A stretch of 43,160 nt of DNA, from contig JADZGD010000067.1 in the NCBI GenBank assembly GCA_020854055.1, forward strand, positions 1 to 43,160, given 5' to 3'. Source of the stretch: Bryobacterales bacterium. Its GTDB lineage: Bacteria > Acidobacteriota > Terriglobia > Bryobacterales > Bryobacteraceae. Shown in pieces: positions 1 through 7,828 of this stretch. Made by a program: the position numbers and the translations under genes. The notes under the pieces are model-generated. The model was given only the letters and a program-made list of their open reading frames with translations. It did no database searches and had not been told where the DNA came from. How positions within the stretch are numbered: position 1 is the first letter of the stretch; every line of letters begins with the position of its first letter.

Positions 1-297
1 AGTAACCGCCATGCCGCCATCCGGATACCCTGGAACCGCATCAACCTGATCGAATACGGCCAGCGGGTGAACCGGCGCTATGCCATGGCCGTGCTGATCT
101 CACCGATCCTGCTTCTGGCGAAAAAGAGAACGCACTTTCTTACCGTCGGTTTTGCCGATGATTCCGGCAAGGAGCAGGCCATGATCTTCCGCGTGGAAAA
201 GAACGCCATCCGCCGGGTGCTGGTGAGCCTGGAGGCACGCACCGGCCGTAAGGTGGAGTTTCAGGACGAGGAAGCTCGGAAGGCAGGCAAGGGGTGA
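1..297 (+). CDS. Hypothetical protein, 5' end outside the window
   Basis: The frame is open from the first base of the window and ends at TGA 295-297, giving 98 visible residues. An internal ATG at 85-87 or GTG at 67-69 could be read as a start, but the open, protein-like sequence upstream (residues such as IPWNRINLIEYGQRVNRR) suggests the true start lies before the window. The visible part has a short hydrophobic stretch (AVLISPILLLA) followed by basic residues, and a C-terminal part with alternating beta-type sequence (FLTVGFAD, QAMIFRVEK) ending in a charged helix. That could suit a small PH-like domain, but no family is assigned. Its stop overlaps the GTG start of the next gene by 4 bases, so the two are probably co-translated. 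Confidence 0.7.
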   Translation, partial: SNRHAAIRIPWNRINLIEYGQRVNRRYAMAVLISPILLLAKKRTHFLTVGFADDSGKEQAMIFRVEKNAIRRVLVSLEARTGRKVEFQDEEARKAGKG

Positions 298-953
298 GAT
301 CCGCGAGTCTGGGGCTGCTTTGTGCGGTTACCATTTGGTGCGGTTCCGCGGCGGAACCTGCTTCCACGCCGGCGGATGGGGATTTCGACGCGCAAACGCT
401 CGGCCAATTGGTTCGAATCCGGCGGGTGTTCGTGGATCGCCTTTCGGGTGGCGAGACCGCCGAGCAGCTCCGCGACCTGATCATTTCCAGCCTTCAGCAG
501 GCCCGCCTGTTCGTGTTGACTGAGAACAAGGAGCGCGCCGACGCTTACCTGCGAGGCTCGGGCGAAGACATTGTTTTTACCGATACTTTCCAAACGAGCG
601 ACAACCTGAACGTGCACGGCGGCGTGGGAATCAGCGGTTCCTCTTCGAGAGCGGCATCGTCGAGGCGGGGAGGATCGGTTTCCCTGGGCGCCGGGGAGAA
701 TGAATCGAGCCGCATCGCGGAGCGGAAACACGAGGCGATGGCCGCCGTTCGCCTGGTGTCGAAAAACGGCGATATCATCTGGTCCACGTCGCAGGAGAGC
801 CTGGGAGCAAAGTTTCGTGGGGCCAGCGCCGATGTGGCGGACAAGATCACCCGCCAACTGGTGGAAGACCTGGCCCGCGCAAGACGGTTGAGCATCCCTG
901 ATAAGCAACCGTCCGGGGAGACGCCGGACGCGGTCAGCGGGCCGAAATCCTGA
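294..953 (+). CDS. Secreted hypothetical protein, serine/glycine-rich centre
   Basis: A GTG start at 294 overlaps the preceding stop (GTGA), so this is the second gene of an operon. The 219-residue product has an N-terminal signal peptide (hydrophobic LGLLCAVTIWCGSAA followed by an Ala-rich cleavage region), so it is probably exported. Residues about 38-70 (IRRVFVDRL, LRDLIISSLQQARLFVLTENKE) read like the nucleotide-binding-like fold seen in CsgG-type or LpoB-type periplasmic proteins, where a small secreted protein is built around a conserved alpha/beta unit; this is only a resemblance. A Ser/Gly/Arg-rich low-complexity segment follows at about residues 112-130, then a second folded part (AAVRLVSKNGDIIWSTSQES, KITRQLVEDLARA). 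Its 3' end overlaps the convergent DUF167 gene by 20 bases. Confidence 0.75.
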   Translation: MRSASLGLLCAVTIWCGSAAEPASTPADGDFDAQTLGQLVRIRRVFVDRLSGGETAEQLRDLIISSLQQARLFVLTENKERADAYLRGSGEDIVFTDTFQTSDNLNVHGGVGISGSSSRAASSRRGGSVSLGAGENESSRIAERKHEAMAAVRLVSKNGDIIWSTSQESLGAKFRGASADVADKITRQLVEDLARARRLSIPDKQPSGETPDAVSGPKS

Positions 954-1206
954 CGGTCTTGTGATGGGATGATTCCCCGGCAATCAGTTCAACGTTCTTG
1001 CGCGGAACGCGAAACTCACCGGCCAGAAAGGCGCACAATTCGGCGTTGGCCCGGCCTTTTTCGGGCGCTGCCGCCACCCGGACTTTGAGGCTGCCGTCGG
1101 CCATCCACCCGGCCATCTCACTTTTCGGACTCTTGGGAATCACCTTCAGCTTGAGGGTGATCACGCCCTCAGCCCTGAGGCGCTGATGCAGTTCGGCGGT
1201 CTCCAT
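934..1206 (-). CDS. DUF167 / YggU family protein (UPF0235)
   Basis: The 90-residue product matches the DUF167 family. It has the hallmark VIPKSPKSEMAGW segment followed by LKVRVAAAPEKGRANAEL, and then FLAGEFRVPRKNVELIAGESSHHKTVRI. Members are about 75-100 residues, so the gene is full length. The family (E. coli YggU type) is a small alpha/beta cytoplasmic protein of unknown biochemical role, often found near YggT or cell-division genes. Here it is the last gene of a tight minus-strand operon behind tldD, pmbA and a membrane protein, 7 bases after the previous stop. The ATG at 1206 is the only sensible start. Confidence 0.9.
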   Translation of the reverse strand: METAELHQRLRAEGVITLKLKVIPKSPKSEMAGWMADGSLKVRVAAAPEKGRANAELCAFLAGEFRVPRKNVELIAGESSHHKTVRISAR

Positions 1207-1213
1207 GGACCAT

Positions 1214-1696
1214 TCAGGTGAAATCGATGTGGGCGATCACCAGTTGCGGCAGCGCCTGGTTCCAGCTTTCGGGAACGTTGTCGAACGGCAGCCGGAAGTT
1301 CCTGGTCTGGCCGGGATTCAGCCCGCCGCCGGCGCGCTTGACGATGGGGATGCGCTCCCGTAACACCACCTGGCCGTAGGCGTCGCTGAAAATGCAGAAG
1401 ATGTCCACCTGGTCCACTTTGCGCGTGCCGTTATTGGTGATCTTGCCGGTAATCTCGATCACCGTCTGTTTCACATAGCTTTGGGCGGCTTTCATCTCGA
1501 CATCGCTCAACGCCAGATTGCGGACATAGGATTTGGCTTCGGCGGTTAATGCGGCGGGCTGTCGGCTGTGCGCCGCACGCTGCTGGATCAGCCAGATGGA
1601 GACTCCGGCGATGACCAGGAAACCGATGATCGACAGCAGTAGAATGCCAAGGCCGCCGCGGCGGCGATTGGAACGGTCAGAAGGATTAGTGGCCAC
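1214..1696 (-). CDS. Membrane-anchored protein with an FxLYD/DUF2393-like domain
   Basis: The GTG start at 1696 lies inside the end of pmbA (11-base overlap). The 160-residue product has a basic N-terminus (SNRRRGG), one transmembrane helix at about residues 14-37 (GLGILLLSIIGFLVIAGVSIWLI) and an extracytoplasmic domain. That domain contains IEITGKITNNGTRKVDQVDIFCIFSDAYGQVV and GLNPGQTRNFRLPFDNVPESW. This is the pattern of FxLYD or DUF2393-type beta-sandwich domains, which compare an added strand pair with a terminal extension. No enzyme residues are visible. Co-transcription with tldD/pmbA is likely; function is unknown. Confidence 0.8.
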   Translation of the reverse strand: MATNPSDRSNRRRGGLGILLLSIIGFLVIAGVSIWLIQQRAAHSRQPAALTAEAKSYVRNLALSDVEMKAAQSYVKQTVIEITGKITNNGTRKVDQVDIFCIFSDAYGQVVLRERIPIVKRAGGGLNPGQTRNFRLPFDNVPESWNQALPQLVIAHIDFT

Positions 1697-3035
1697 TAAC
1701 AGTCATCTCCCGAATGAGCAGCGTCGGGCTGGCGGTGGCTCCACGGAACTCCAGGTCGCCGCCTACCGCTTCCAGGTCCATCAGCATCTGCTTCAGGTTT
1801 CCCGAAACGGTGACTTCGGAAACCGGATAGGCCAATTCGCCGTTCTCGATCCAGATTCCGGAGGCGCCCCGCGAATAGTCGCCGGTAACGGCATTTACGC
1901 CAAAGCCCATCAGCTCGGTCACATAATAACCGTTTTTCACCTGTTTCACTATACTTTCGGGACTATGGGTACCAGCCTGCAGATAGAAATTCCCGTGGCC
2001 TACGCTGGAATTTCCGGTGATGCCCCGCGTGGCGCTGCCGGTTGTCTTGAGGCCCAACTTGCGCGCGGTGTAACAGTTGAGCAGGTAACTTTTCAGCACG
2101 CCACCTTCCAGGACAACCGTGCGGCGGGAGGCGACTCCTTCGTCGTCGAACGGCGAGGTCCCGAACAATCCCGGGAGCGTGGAATCGTCGATCACGGTCA
2201 ACAGCTCCGAGCCGACCCGCTCACCCAACCGGCCCGCCAGGAAGGAGGATTTCCGGTACACGGCCTCACCGTTGACGGCCTCAAAGATGTTCTGTACGAG
2301 CGAGCGCGCTACCTGGGGGTCGAATATGACGGGGACCTTGCAGGTGGACACTTTTCGCGACCCCAGGCGGCGCAGCGCCCGGAGGGCTGCTTTCCGGCCG
2401 ACGGCGGCTGGATCGTCCAGCCCGCCGAAGCCCCGCGCCAGGCTGTACCAGTAGTCACGTTCCATGGTCTCGCCCTGGCGGGCGATCGGAACCACGCTGA
2501 GCGAGCAGGTGCTGGTACGGTAGGAGCCAACGAACCCCAGTGAATTGGCGAACACGTGGCGCCCCTGGTAGGAGTCGCAGGAGGCTCCCTCTGAGTTCTG
2601 AATGCGCGGGTCGAAGCTCAGAGCCGCTTCCTCGGCCGCCCTGGATAGCTCGATTTTCCGCGTGGTTCCGGTGCTACCCACGTCGCCGGACCACAATTGC
2701 AGGTCACCGCTCAGTTGCCCCAACTCCTCCGGTTCCGGCAGGCCGGCGAATGGATCGTCGCTGGTGATTGCCGCCAGTTCCAACGCTGAGCCGATCATGG
2801 TATCGAGGCCTTCCGCCGTCAGGTCCGAAGTGTAGGCCGAACCGGCACGCTTGCCCACCAGCACCCGCAGGCCGGCGCTGCGGGAACCGGCATTTTTCAG
2901 GCTTTCCACTTCCCGCATGCGCACCGAGGCGCTGAACTCTTCACCTTCTCCGATGAGGCACTCCACACCGTCGGCTCCGCGGCGCCGCGCCCGGCTGACG
3001 ATCTCCGCGGCCAGTTCTTCCAGATTGAGACTCAC
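1686..3035 (-). CDS. pmbA: TldE/PmbA-family protease subunit
   Basis: The 449-residue product aligns with PmbA/TldE over its length, from an N-terminal segment (GADGVECLIGEGEEFSASVR, SRSAGLRVLVGKRAGSAYTSDL) to a C-terminal domain with GVNAVTGDYSRGASGIWIENGELAYPVSEVTVSGNL. In E. coli TldD and TldE form a heterodimeric zinc protease that degrades unfolded peptides, trims the microcin B17 leader and processes CcdA. TldE lacks the zinc site and helps hold the substrate. No HExxxH is present here, as expected for the E subunit. A GTG start overlaps the tldD stop by 4 bases, so the two subunits are translationally coupled. No RiPP precursor or modification enzyme was seen nearby, so a housekeeping role is the simpler reading. 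Confidence 0.93.
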   Translation of the reverse strand: MSLNLEELAAEIVSRARRRGADGVECLIGEGEEFSASVRMREVESLKNAGSRSAGLRVLVGKRAGSAYTSDLTAEGLDTMIGSALELAAITSDDPFAGLPEPEELGQLSGDLQLWSGDVGSTGTTRKIELSRAAEEAALSFDPRIQNSEGASCDSYQGRHVFANSLGFVGSYRTSTCSLSVVPIARQGETMERDYWYSLARGFGGLDDPAAVGRKAALRALRRLGSRKVSTCKVPVIFDPQVARSLVQNIFEAVNGEAVYRKSSFLAGRLGERVGSELLTVIDDSTLPGLFGTSPFDDEGVASRRTVVLEGGVLKSYLLNCYTARKLGLKTTGSATRGITGNSSVGHGNFYLQAGTHSPESIVKQVKNGYYVTELMGFGVNAVTGDYSRGASGIWIENGELAYPVSEVTVSGNLKQMLMDLEAVGGDLEFRGATASPTLLIREMTVSGH

Positions 3036-4462
3036 TCGGTTCCTCCCACCGTCAGGCGATCGATACGGATGGTCGGAATCCCCACCCCGACGGGTACGCT
3101 TTGGCCCTCTTTCCCACAGATGCCGATTCCCTCGTCCAGCTTCAAATCGTTGCCCACCATGCTGACGTATTTGAGCGCTTCGGGCCCGTTGCCGATGAGC
3201 GTTGCTCCGCGTACGGGACGCCCCAGCCTGCCATCTTCAATCAGGTAGCTTTCTGAAGCCGAGAAGACGAAGTTGCCGCTGGTGATGTCCACCTGTCCGC
3301 CGCCGAAGTTGACGCAGTAAAGGCCCTTGGGCACCGAACGGATGATCTCTTCGGGATCGCTCTGGCCCGCCAGCATGAAGGTGTTGGTCATTCGCGGCAT
3401 GGGGATGTGCTGATATCCTTCCCGGCGTCCGTTTCCGGTGGGTGCGGCGTTCAGGATCCGGCTGGAGAGCCGGTCCTGGAGGTAGCCGCGAAGAATTCCG
3501 TTTTCGATCAGCACGTTCTGCCGCGCCGGGTTCCCCTCGTCGTCCACGTTAATGGAACCGCGGCGGTCACGGATGGCGCCATCGTCCACCACCGTACACA
3601 ACTCGCTGGCGACTTTCTGCCCGACACGGTTGCTGAACGCGGAGACGCCCTTGCGATTGAAATCGGCCTCCAGGCCATGGCCCACCGCTTCATGCAGCAG
3701 GATTCCGGGCCAGCCGGGACCGAGCACCACCGTCATCTCCCCGGCCGGGGCCGGCGCGGCGTCCAATTGAACAACCGCCTGGCGGGCGGCTTCGAGGGCG
3801 AAGTATTCGGGAGTCTTTTCGGTGAGAAAGAAGTTGATGCCCACCCGGCCGCCTCCGCCCGAGTAGCCGCGTTGCGGGTCTCCACCGCCGGTTCGGGCCA
3901 GCACGGAGACACCCATGCGGGCCATTGGCTGCTCATCGAAAGTGAGGTTTCCCTCGCTGGTCGCCACCAGCATATGGCGTAGACTTTCGGCATAGGACGC
4001 CTGCACCTGGAACACACGCGGATCGTAAGCGCGGGCCGCCTGATCCGCCTGGCGGATCAGTTGTACCCGCAGCGCCAGGCCGCCGCTGGCATCGAGCGCC
4101 GGGGTGGTGTACAGGTCGCGCTTGGGCCCCTCTTTGAGGCCGATTCTCCCGCTTGCCCCGGGGCCGCTGGCGATGTGTGCGGCGGTGCGCGCAGCCTTGA
4201 GAATCCGTTCCGCGCTCAGGTCATCGCTATAGGCGTATCCGGTGCGCTCGCCGTGAATCACCCGCACGCCGACCCCAAGTGAAACGCCCTGAGTGGCGCT
4301 CTTGACAATGGATTCGTCAATGCTCAGGCTACTGGTGGCGAGGTATTCAAAGTACAGGTCGGCGTAGTCCCCACCGGCCGAGAGCGCTTCGCCCAGATAA
4401 CGCTCCAGGTCGTTCTCCGACAACCCGAACTTCTGCCCGAAAAAAGAGTGCTGGAGGGCCAT
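3032..4462 (-). CDS. tldD: TldD zinc metalloprotease, catalytic subunit
   Basis: The 476-residue product is a full-length TldD. The zinc-binding motif HEAVGH lies at residues 257-262 (HExxxH), followed by GLEADFNRKGVSAFSNRVGQ and the typical CTVVDDG segment. The N-terminal half contains GGDYADLYFEY, a characteristic opening of the family. It acts in the cytoplasm with PmbA/TldE as a peptide-degrading or leader-trimming protease. It is the first gene of the four-gene operon. A TACGCT hexamer ends exactly 6 bases before the ATG, so transcription may begin at the start codon. The GAAGGT just upstream is too close to act as a normal ribosome binding site. Confidence 0.95.
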   Translation of the reverse strand: MALQHSFFGQKFGLSENDLERYLGEALSAGGDYADLYFEYLATSSLSIDESIVKSATQGVSLGVGVRVIHGERTGYAYSDDLSAERILKAARTAAHIASGPGASGRIGLKEGPKRDLYTTPALDASGGLALRVQLIRQADQAARAYDPRVFQVQASYAESLRHMLVATSEGNLTFDEQPMARMGVSVLARTGGGDPQRGYSGGGGRVGINFFLTEKTPEYFALEAARQAVVQLDAAPAPAGEMTVVLGPGWPGILLHEAVGHGLEADFNRKGVSAFSNRVGQKVASELCTVVDDGAIRDRRGSINVDDEGNPARQNVLIENGILRGYLQDRLSSRILNAAPTGNGRREGYQHIPMPRMTNTFMLAGQSDPEEIIRSVPKGLYCVNFGGGQVDITSGNFVFSASESYLIEDGRLGRPVRGATLIGNGPEALKYVSMVGNDLKLDEGIGICGKEGQSVPVGVGIPTIRIDRLTVGGTE

Positions 4463-4468
4463 ACCTTC

Positions 4469-4474
4469 AGCGTA
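4469..4474 (-). promoter_or_regulatory. -10-like hexamer for tldD, 6 bases before ATG
   Basis: The minus strand reads TACGCT here, with a 6-base gap to the tldD ATG at 4462. A -10 element at this distance predicts transcription starting at or within a base or two of the ATG. It is one of nine such arrangements in the window. No clear -35 was recognised. Confidence 0.4.
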
Positions 4475-4509
4475 TCAGATAGATAGAAGACTTCCGGTCA
4501 CCGCCGGCG

Positions 4510-4865
4510 TCAACCGCGAAGCATCTCGCTCACCGAATCGGCGGCGCGCCGGAGTTCGGCTGACATCCGCTCCGTATCGAGTTGCTCCAGGCGAATTTTG
4601 GGGATCGACATGCTGATGGCGGAAATTACCTCCCCGGCGGTATCCGGGATCAGAGCGGCGAAGCAGTGGCAATCTCACAGCGCCCGTCACTGGTCCTCTG
4701 AATGGTGCGTGATGTCTCCAGCATGTGAAGAATACGAAAGACCGAGCTCTTGGTAAGGCCGGTCTCCATTGCCTTGCCCACGGCACGGGGATAATAGGGG
4801 TCGGTCTTTCGTCCGGCGCTTTTCCTGGTACCCCTTGCTGTTGTCTGAGACGCGTTCGTTGCCAC
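4510..4865 (-). pseudogene. Decayed IclR-family transcriptional regulator
   Basis: From ATG 4865 the minus strand encodes TRKSAGRKTDPYYPRAVGKAMET followed at once by GLTKSSVFRILHMLETS and SDGRCEI, which is the winged-helix start of an IclR regulator with the segment between helix 1 and the recognition helix missing. The frame then stops at about 4650. In the next frame, starting around 4675, the C-terminal end of an IclR effector domain appears: CFAALIPDTAGEVISAISMS and RMSAELRRAADSVSEMLRG, ending at 4510. IclR proteins are about 250 residues; only about 115 codons remain. Two internal deletions and one frame change are needed to explain this. It is unlikely to make a working repressor. Confidence 0.75.
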
Positions 4866-5005
4866 GAATCCTGTTCACACCTCGACTGGTTCAGTTCGGA
4901 CGGCTGCGGCATCGCCGGCGCCCAGCGCGGCTTGATACCCGGTATTTGCCAATTCTGACGCCACTCTATGGAAAATGAAACGGCGAAAACGTATCTTGTA
5001 GAATT

Positions 5006-5036
5006 TTGCGGCTTCGGGTTGGCCCAATGCTAGAAT
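5006..5036 (+). promoter_or_regulatory. Possible sigma-70 promoter of the 5088 gene
   Basis: TAGAAT at 5031-5036 is a good -10 hexamer. TTGCGG at 5006-5011 could be a -35, but the 19-base spacer is long. Transcription would begin near 5043, giving a leader of about 45 bases that contains the hairpin at 5052-5070. The rest of the gap between the IclR remnant and this gene (4866-5005) shows nothing recognisable. Confidence 0.3.
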
Positions 5037-5051
5037 GTGCCTGTGTTTTGT

Positions 5052-5070
5052 TCCGGAGGGAATCTCCGGA
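5052..5070 (+). promoter_or_regulatory. Hairpin in the mRNA leader
   Basis: TCCGGAG at 5052-5058 and CTCCGGA at 5064-5070 form a perfect 7-base-pair stem with a 5-base loop. It ends three bases before the likely ribosome binding site AAAGGA (5074-5079) of the gene starting at 5088. It may stabilise the message or shape initiation; there is no run of T, so it is not a terminator. Confidence 0.4.
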
Positions 5071-5087
5071 TGTAAAGGATCGATGAT

Positions 5088-5711
5088 ATGAGACGACTTG
5101 CGGTTATCCTGCTGGGTTCGGCGGCCCTGTTCGGCGCCACTCCGGAGGGAAAGTGGAATGTGACCGCGACTACCGAATCGGGTCGCGAGTACAAGTTGAG
5201 ATTGACGCTCCATAGCGATGCCGGAAAATGGTCTGGCGAGATGGAGAGCGACCGGGGGGCGATACCCGCATCGGAACTGCGCGTAACCGGGCAGGAAGTG
5301 AGTTACAAGCTCTCCATGGGGGACTCCGGCTATGAGATCAAACTGGCTTACTCGGGAGACGCGCTGAAGGGGACATTCACCGGGACCAACGGCGCCACCG
5401 GCACGATAACCGGCGCGCGCGCCGCCGATTTTGCCGGTATCTGGAAGGGAAGCGCGGTCAGTTCGCGCGGCCGGAAGCGTGACGTCCGCCTCACGCTGCG
5501 TCAGGATCAGGGTGAATGGAGAGGAACGGTTGCCAGCGAGGAAGGCGAAGCCGAGCTTGCCAATATCAAGTCGAACGGCTCCGAGTTGTCCTTTGAGATC
5601 CCGGTGGAAGATGGCGCATACCGCGTGAATCTCACACTGGCCGGCACCACCGCGGACGGAACTTATACCGGCCTGCATAACGAGAGCGGGCGCGTCAGCC
5701 TGAACCGCTAG
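5088..5711 (+). CDS. Secreted protein with two tandem beta-barrel-like repeats
   Basis: The 207-residue product has a short signal peptide (LAVILLGSAALFGATPEG). The mature part is two copies of a unit of about 90 residues. Copy 1 runs from GKWNVTATTESGREYKLRLT through KWSGEMESDRGAIPASELRV to LKGTFTG. Copy 2 runs from GIWKGSAVSSRGRKRDVRLTL through EWRGTVASEEGEAELANIKS to ADGTYTG. The alternating strand pattern, with W-x-G turns and G-T-[FY]-T-G ends, suggests lipocalin-like half barrels, but no family is claimed. The ATG at 5088 follows AAAGGA with a suitable spacing. It stands alone, between the IclR remnant and accC. Confidence 0.8.
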   Translation: MRRLAVILLGSAALFGATPEGKWNVTATTESGREYKLRLTLHSDAGKWSGEMESDRGAIPASELRVTGQEVSYKLSMGDSGYEIKLAYSGDALKGTFTGTNGATGTITGARAADFAGIWKGSAVSSRGRKRDVRLTLRQDQGEWRGTVASEEGEAELANIKSNGSELSFEIPVEDGAYRVNLTLAGTTADGTYTGLHNESGRVSLNR

Positions 5712-5750
5712 CCGGCAAATTCCGGGCAGGGCCGCTGCTGCCGCGCTTGC

Positions 5751-5756
5751 TACAAT
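5751..5756 (+). promoter_or_regulatory. -10-like hexamer for accC, 8 bases before ATG
   Basis: TACAAT ends 8 bases before the ATG at 5765. There is no Shine-Dalgarno sequence in the gap. This supports the ATG at 5765 over the upstream in-frame TTG at 5747, which would lie upstream of the predicted transcription start. Confidence 0.4.
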
Positions 5757-5764
5757 TCTGTTCA

Positions 5765-7270
5765 ATGTTCGGCAAAGTATTGGTGGCAAATCGCGGCGAG
5801 ATCGCGGTACGCATTCTCCGGGGTCTGCGCGAGATGGGAATTCGCAGTGCCGCCGTCTATTCCGACGTCGACCGAGCCGCGTTGCACGTGCGAATGGCGG
5901 ACGAAGCGATTGCCATCGGCCCGGCGCCATCCCGCGACAGTTACCTGAATATTGACCGGATTCTCGATGCGGCAGCCGCTTGCGGCGCCGAAGCGATTCA
6001 TCCCGGCTACGGCTTTCTCAGCGAGAATGCCGAGTTTGCGGCTGCCTGCGAGTCCCGTCGCGTGGTCTTTATCGGTCCTTCGGCGGCCGCCATTCGAGCC
6101 ATGGGTTCGAAAACCCAAGGACGCCGCCTGGCCAAGGCGGGAGGTGCGCCGACGGTGCCCGGCACCGAGTCGCCCATTGTCGATCTGGAGCAGGCCCGCC
6201 GGACCGCCGGCGCCATCGGCTATCCCATCCTGCTGAAGGCCGCCGCCGGAGGGGGAGGGAAGGGAATGCGCCGGGTGAACCGGGAGGAGGAGTTTGAAGC
6301 GGCATTCCGTGACGCATCGAGTGAAGCGGAACGGGCCTTTCAGGATGGCGCCGTCTACATTGAAAAGCTGGTTGAGAACCCTCGCCACATCGAGATACAG
6401 GTATTCGGCGACCAGCAGGGCAACCTGGTGCATCTCGGCGAGCGGGAATGCTCCATCCAGCGCCGCCACCAGAAGGTGATCGAAGAATCGCCCTCCCCGC
6501 TGGTGACGCTCCATCCGGAATTGCGGCAGCGCATGGGGGAGGCCGCGGTGGCGGTAGCCCGTGCCGCCGGGTATTCCAATGCCGGCACGGTGGAGTTTCT
6601 GGTCGATGGTGACCGGAACTTTTATTTTCTGGAGATGAACACCCGTCTCCAGGTGGAGCATCCGATCACGGAGTTGGTCACCGGACTCGACCTGGTTCAT
6701 CTCCAGTTGCGGGTGGCCGCCGGGGAAAAGCTGCCGATGCGGCAGGAAGAGGTCTGCTGGCGGGGTAGCGCCATGGAGTGCCGCATCTACGCCGAAGACC
6801 CTGATAATCACTTCTTCCCGTCGCCCGGCCGCATCACCCAACTGAGTCGTCCTTTCGGCCCGGGTGTGCGGCTGGATTCGGGCGTCTATCCCGGCTGGGT
6901 GGTTCCCATGGATTACGACCCGCTGCTGGCTAAACTGATCGTCTGGGGCGGCACGCGAGACACTACGATCCGGCGCATGATGCGCGCGCTTGATGAGTAC
7001 TTTGTGGCCGGCATCAAGACCAACGTCGGATTCTTCCGCCAACTGCTGGACGACAGTGAATTCCGCCTGGGCCACCTGCACACGGGCTTCATTGAACAGT
7101 TCTTTGCCCGCCGGCAGAAACCGGAACCATCCGGAGGGGGCGCGGAGGAGGCCGTTGCCGCGTTGGCCGCCGCGCACTTTTCCGCGAAGTTGAAACTCGA
7201 CGGCGTTCGACCCGCCGCCGCGCCATCCAGCCGCTGGCTCCTCGATGGCCGCGCGGAAGGTGCGCGATGA
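5765..7270 (+). CDS. accC: Acyl-CoA carboxylase, biotin carboxylase subunit
   Basis: This ATP-grasp enzyme carboxylates biotin using bicarbonate and ATP, the first half-reaction of acetyl- or propionyl-CoA carboxylase. The 501-residue product opens with MFGKVLVANRGEIAVRI, has the glycine-rich ATP loop (AAAGGGGKGMR), the QRRHQKVIEESPSP segment and the catalytic EMNTRLQVEHPITE motif. The C-terminal biotin carboxylase domain ends around VAGIKTNVGFFRQLLDDSEF. About 50 more residues follow than in E. coli AccC, as in alpha chains of propionyl-CoA type carboxylases. Its stop overlaps the ATG of the biotin carrier gene (ATGA). No carboxyltransferase gene is in the window. Confidence 0.95.
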   Translation: MFGKVLVANRGEIAVRILRGLREMGIRSAAVYSDVDRAALHVRMADEAIAIGPAPSRDSYLNIDRILDAAAACGAEAIHPGYGFLSENAEFAAACESRRVVFIGPSAAAIRAMGSKTQGRRLAKAGGAPTVPGTESPIVDLEQARRTAGAIGYPILLKAAAGGGGKGMRRVNREEEFEAAFRDASSEAERAFQDGAVYIEKLVENPRHIEIQVFGDQQGNLVHLGERECSIQRRHQKVIEESPSPLVTLHPELRQRMGEAAVAVARAAGYSNAGTVEFLVDGDRNFYFLEMNTRLQVEHPITELVTGLDLVHLQLRVAAGEKLPMRQEEVCWRGSAMECRIYAEDPDNHFFPSPGRITQLSRPFGPGVRLDSGVYPGWVVPMDYDPLLAKLIVWGGTRDTTIRRMMRALDEYFVAGIKTNVGFFRQLLDDSEFRLGHLHTGFIEQFFARRQKPEPSGGGAEEAVAALAAAHFSAKLKLDGVRPAAAPSSRWLLDGRAEGAR

Positions 7271-7767
7271 AATTGCGCGTTTCGATTGACGGTGACATGT
7301 CCCCGTTCGAATGGACCCAGCAGGGCGACCAGGTTCGCTTCCGGCTCGGCGGCAACGAGGAACGCTTCGGGTCGATGATTGAAGTCGAGCCGGGAATCTA
7401 TTCGGTGCTGCTGGAGGGCCATAGTTACGAAGTCAAAGTCGTGCCCGGCGCCCATGGAGTCTTGTATGTCGATATCGGCGCCCGCCACCTGGCGATCGAC
7501 GTGATCGATCCGCGCCGCTGCTCGGGCGGCGTCCGGAGGAGCCGCCGGGATGGCCCTGAGAATTTGGCCGCGCCGATGCCCGGGCGAGTGGTCCGCGTGC
7601 TCGCCGCGGTGGGGGACGATGTGCGGGCCGGCGAGGGCCTGATTGTGGTTGAAGCGATGAAGATGCAGAACGAGATGAAGTCTCCCAAAGATGGCAAGCT
7701 GATTCAGTTGAGCGCCCGCGAGGGCGATACCGTGGCGGCCGGCCAGGTTCTCGCGGTCGTTGAGTGA
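7267..7767 (+). CDS. Acyl-CoA carboxylase, biotin carboxyl carrier subunit
   Basis: The 166-residue product carries the biotinylation motif VVEAMKMQNEM with the biotin-accepting lysine at residue 132, inside a C-terminal lipoyl/biotinyl domain (about residues 98-166). The N-terminal half (LRVSIDGDMSPFEW, SVLLEGHSYEVKVV, IDVIDPRR) resembles the BT linker domain found between biotin carboxylase and carrier in single-chain propionyl- or methylcrotonyl-CoA carboxylase alpha subunits. Together with the upstream gene it makes up one alpha chain (501 + 166 residues) split by a 4-base ATGA overlap. It is therefore more like a detached alpha-chain tail than E. coli AccB. Confidence 0.9.
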   Translation: MKLRVSIDGDMSPFEWTQQGDQVRFRLGGNEERFGSMIEVEPGIYSVLLEGHSYEVKVVPGAHGVLYVDIGARHLAIDVIDPRRCSGGVRRSRRDGPENLAAPMPGRVVRVLAAVGDDVRAGEGLIVVEAMKMQNEMKSPKDGKLIQLSAREGDTVAAGQVLAVVE

Positions 7768-7828
7768 CGATCAGCGGCCATCCGCGCTGGTTGCCAATCA
7801 CCCGCCAATAACGCGATGATAAATCCGC

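Noticed and set aside
1533-2543. A long plus-strand frame over pmbA
   Set aside because: Antisense to pmbA and with no recognisable domain.
4475-4912. A 145-codon frame over the IclR remnant
   Set aside because: The translated sequence is unlike any protein; the readable IclR pieces lie in the other two frames of that strand.
934-5087. RiPP-type peptide system around TldD/PmbA
   Set aside because: No precursor peptide, cyclodehydratase, radical SAM or transporter gene is near; the flanking genes are DUF167 and a membrane protein.
5762-7177. Open frame of 471 codons on the minus strand over accC
   Set aside because: It is an antisense shadow of a clearly real, conserved accC, with no motif and no ribosome binding site.
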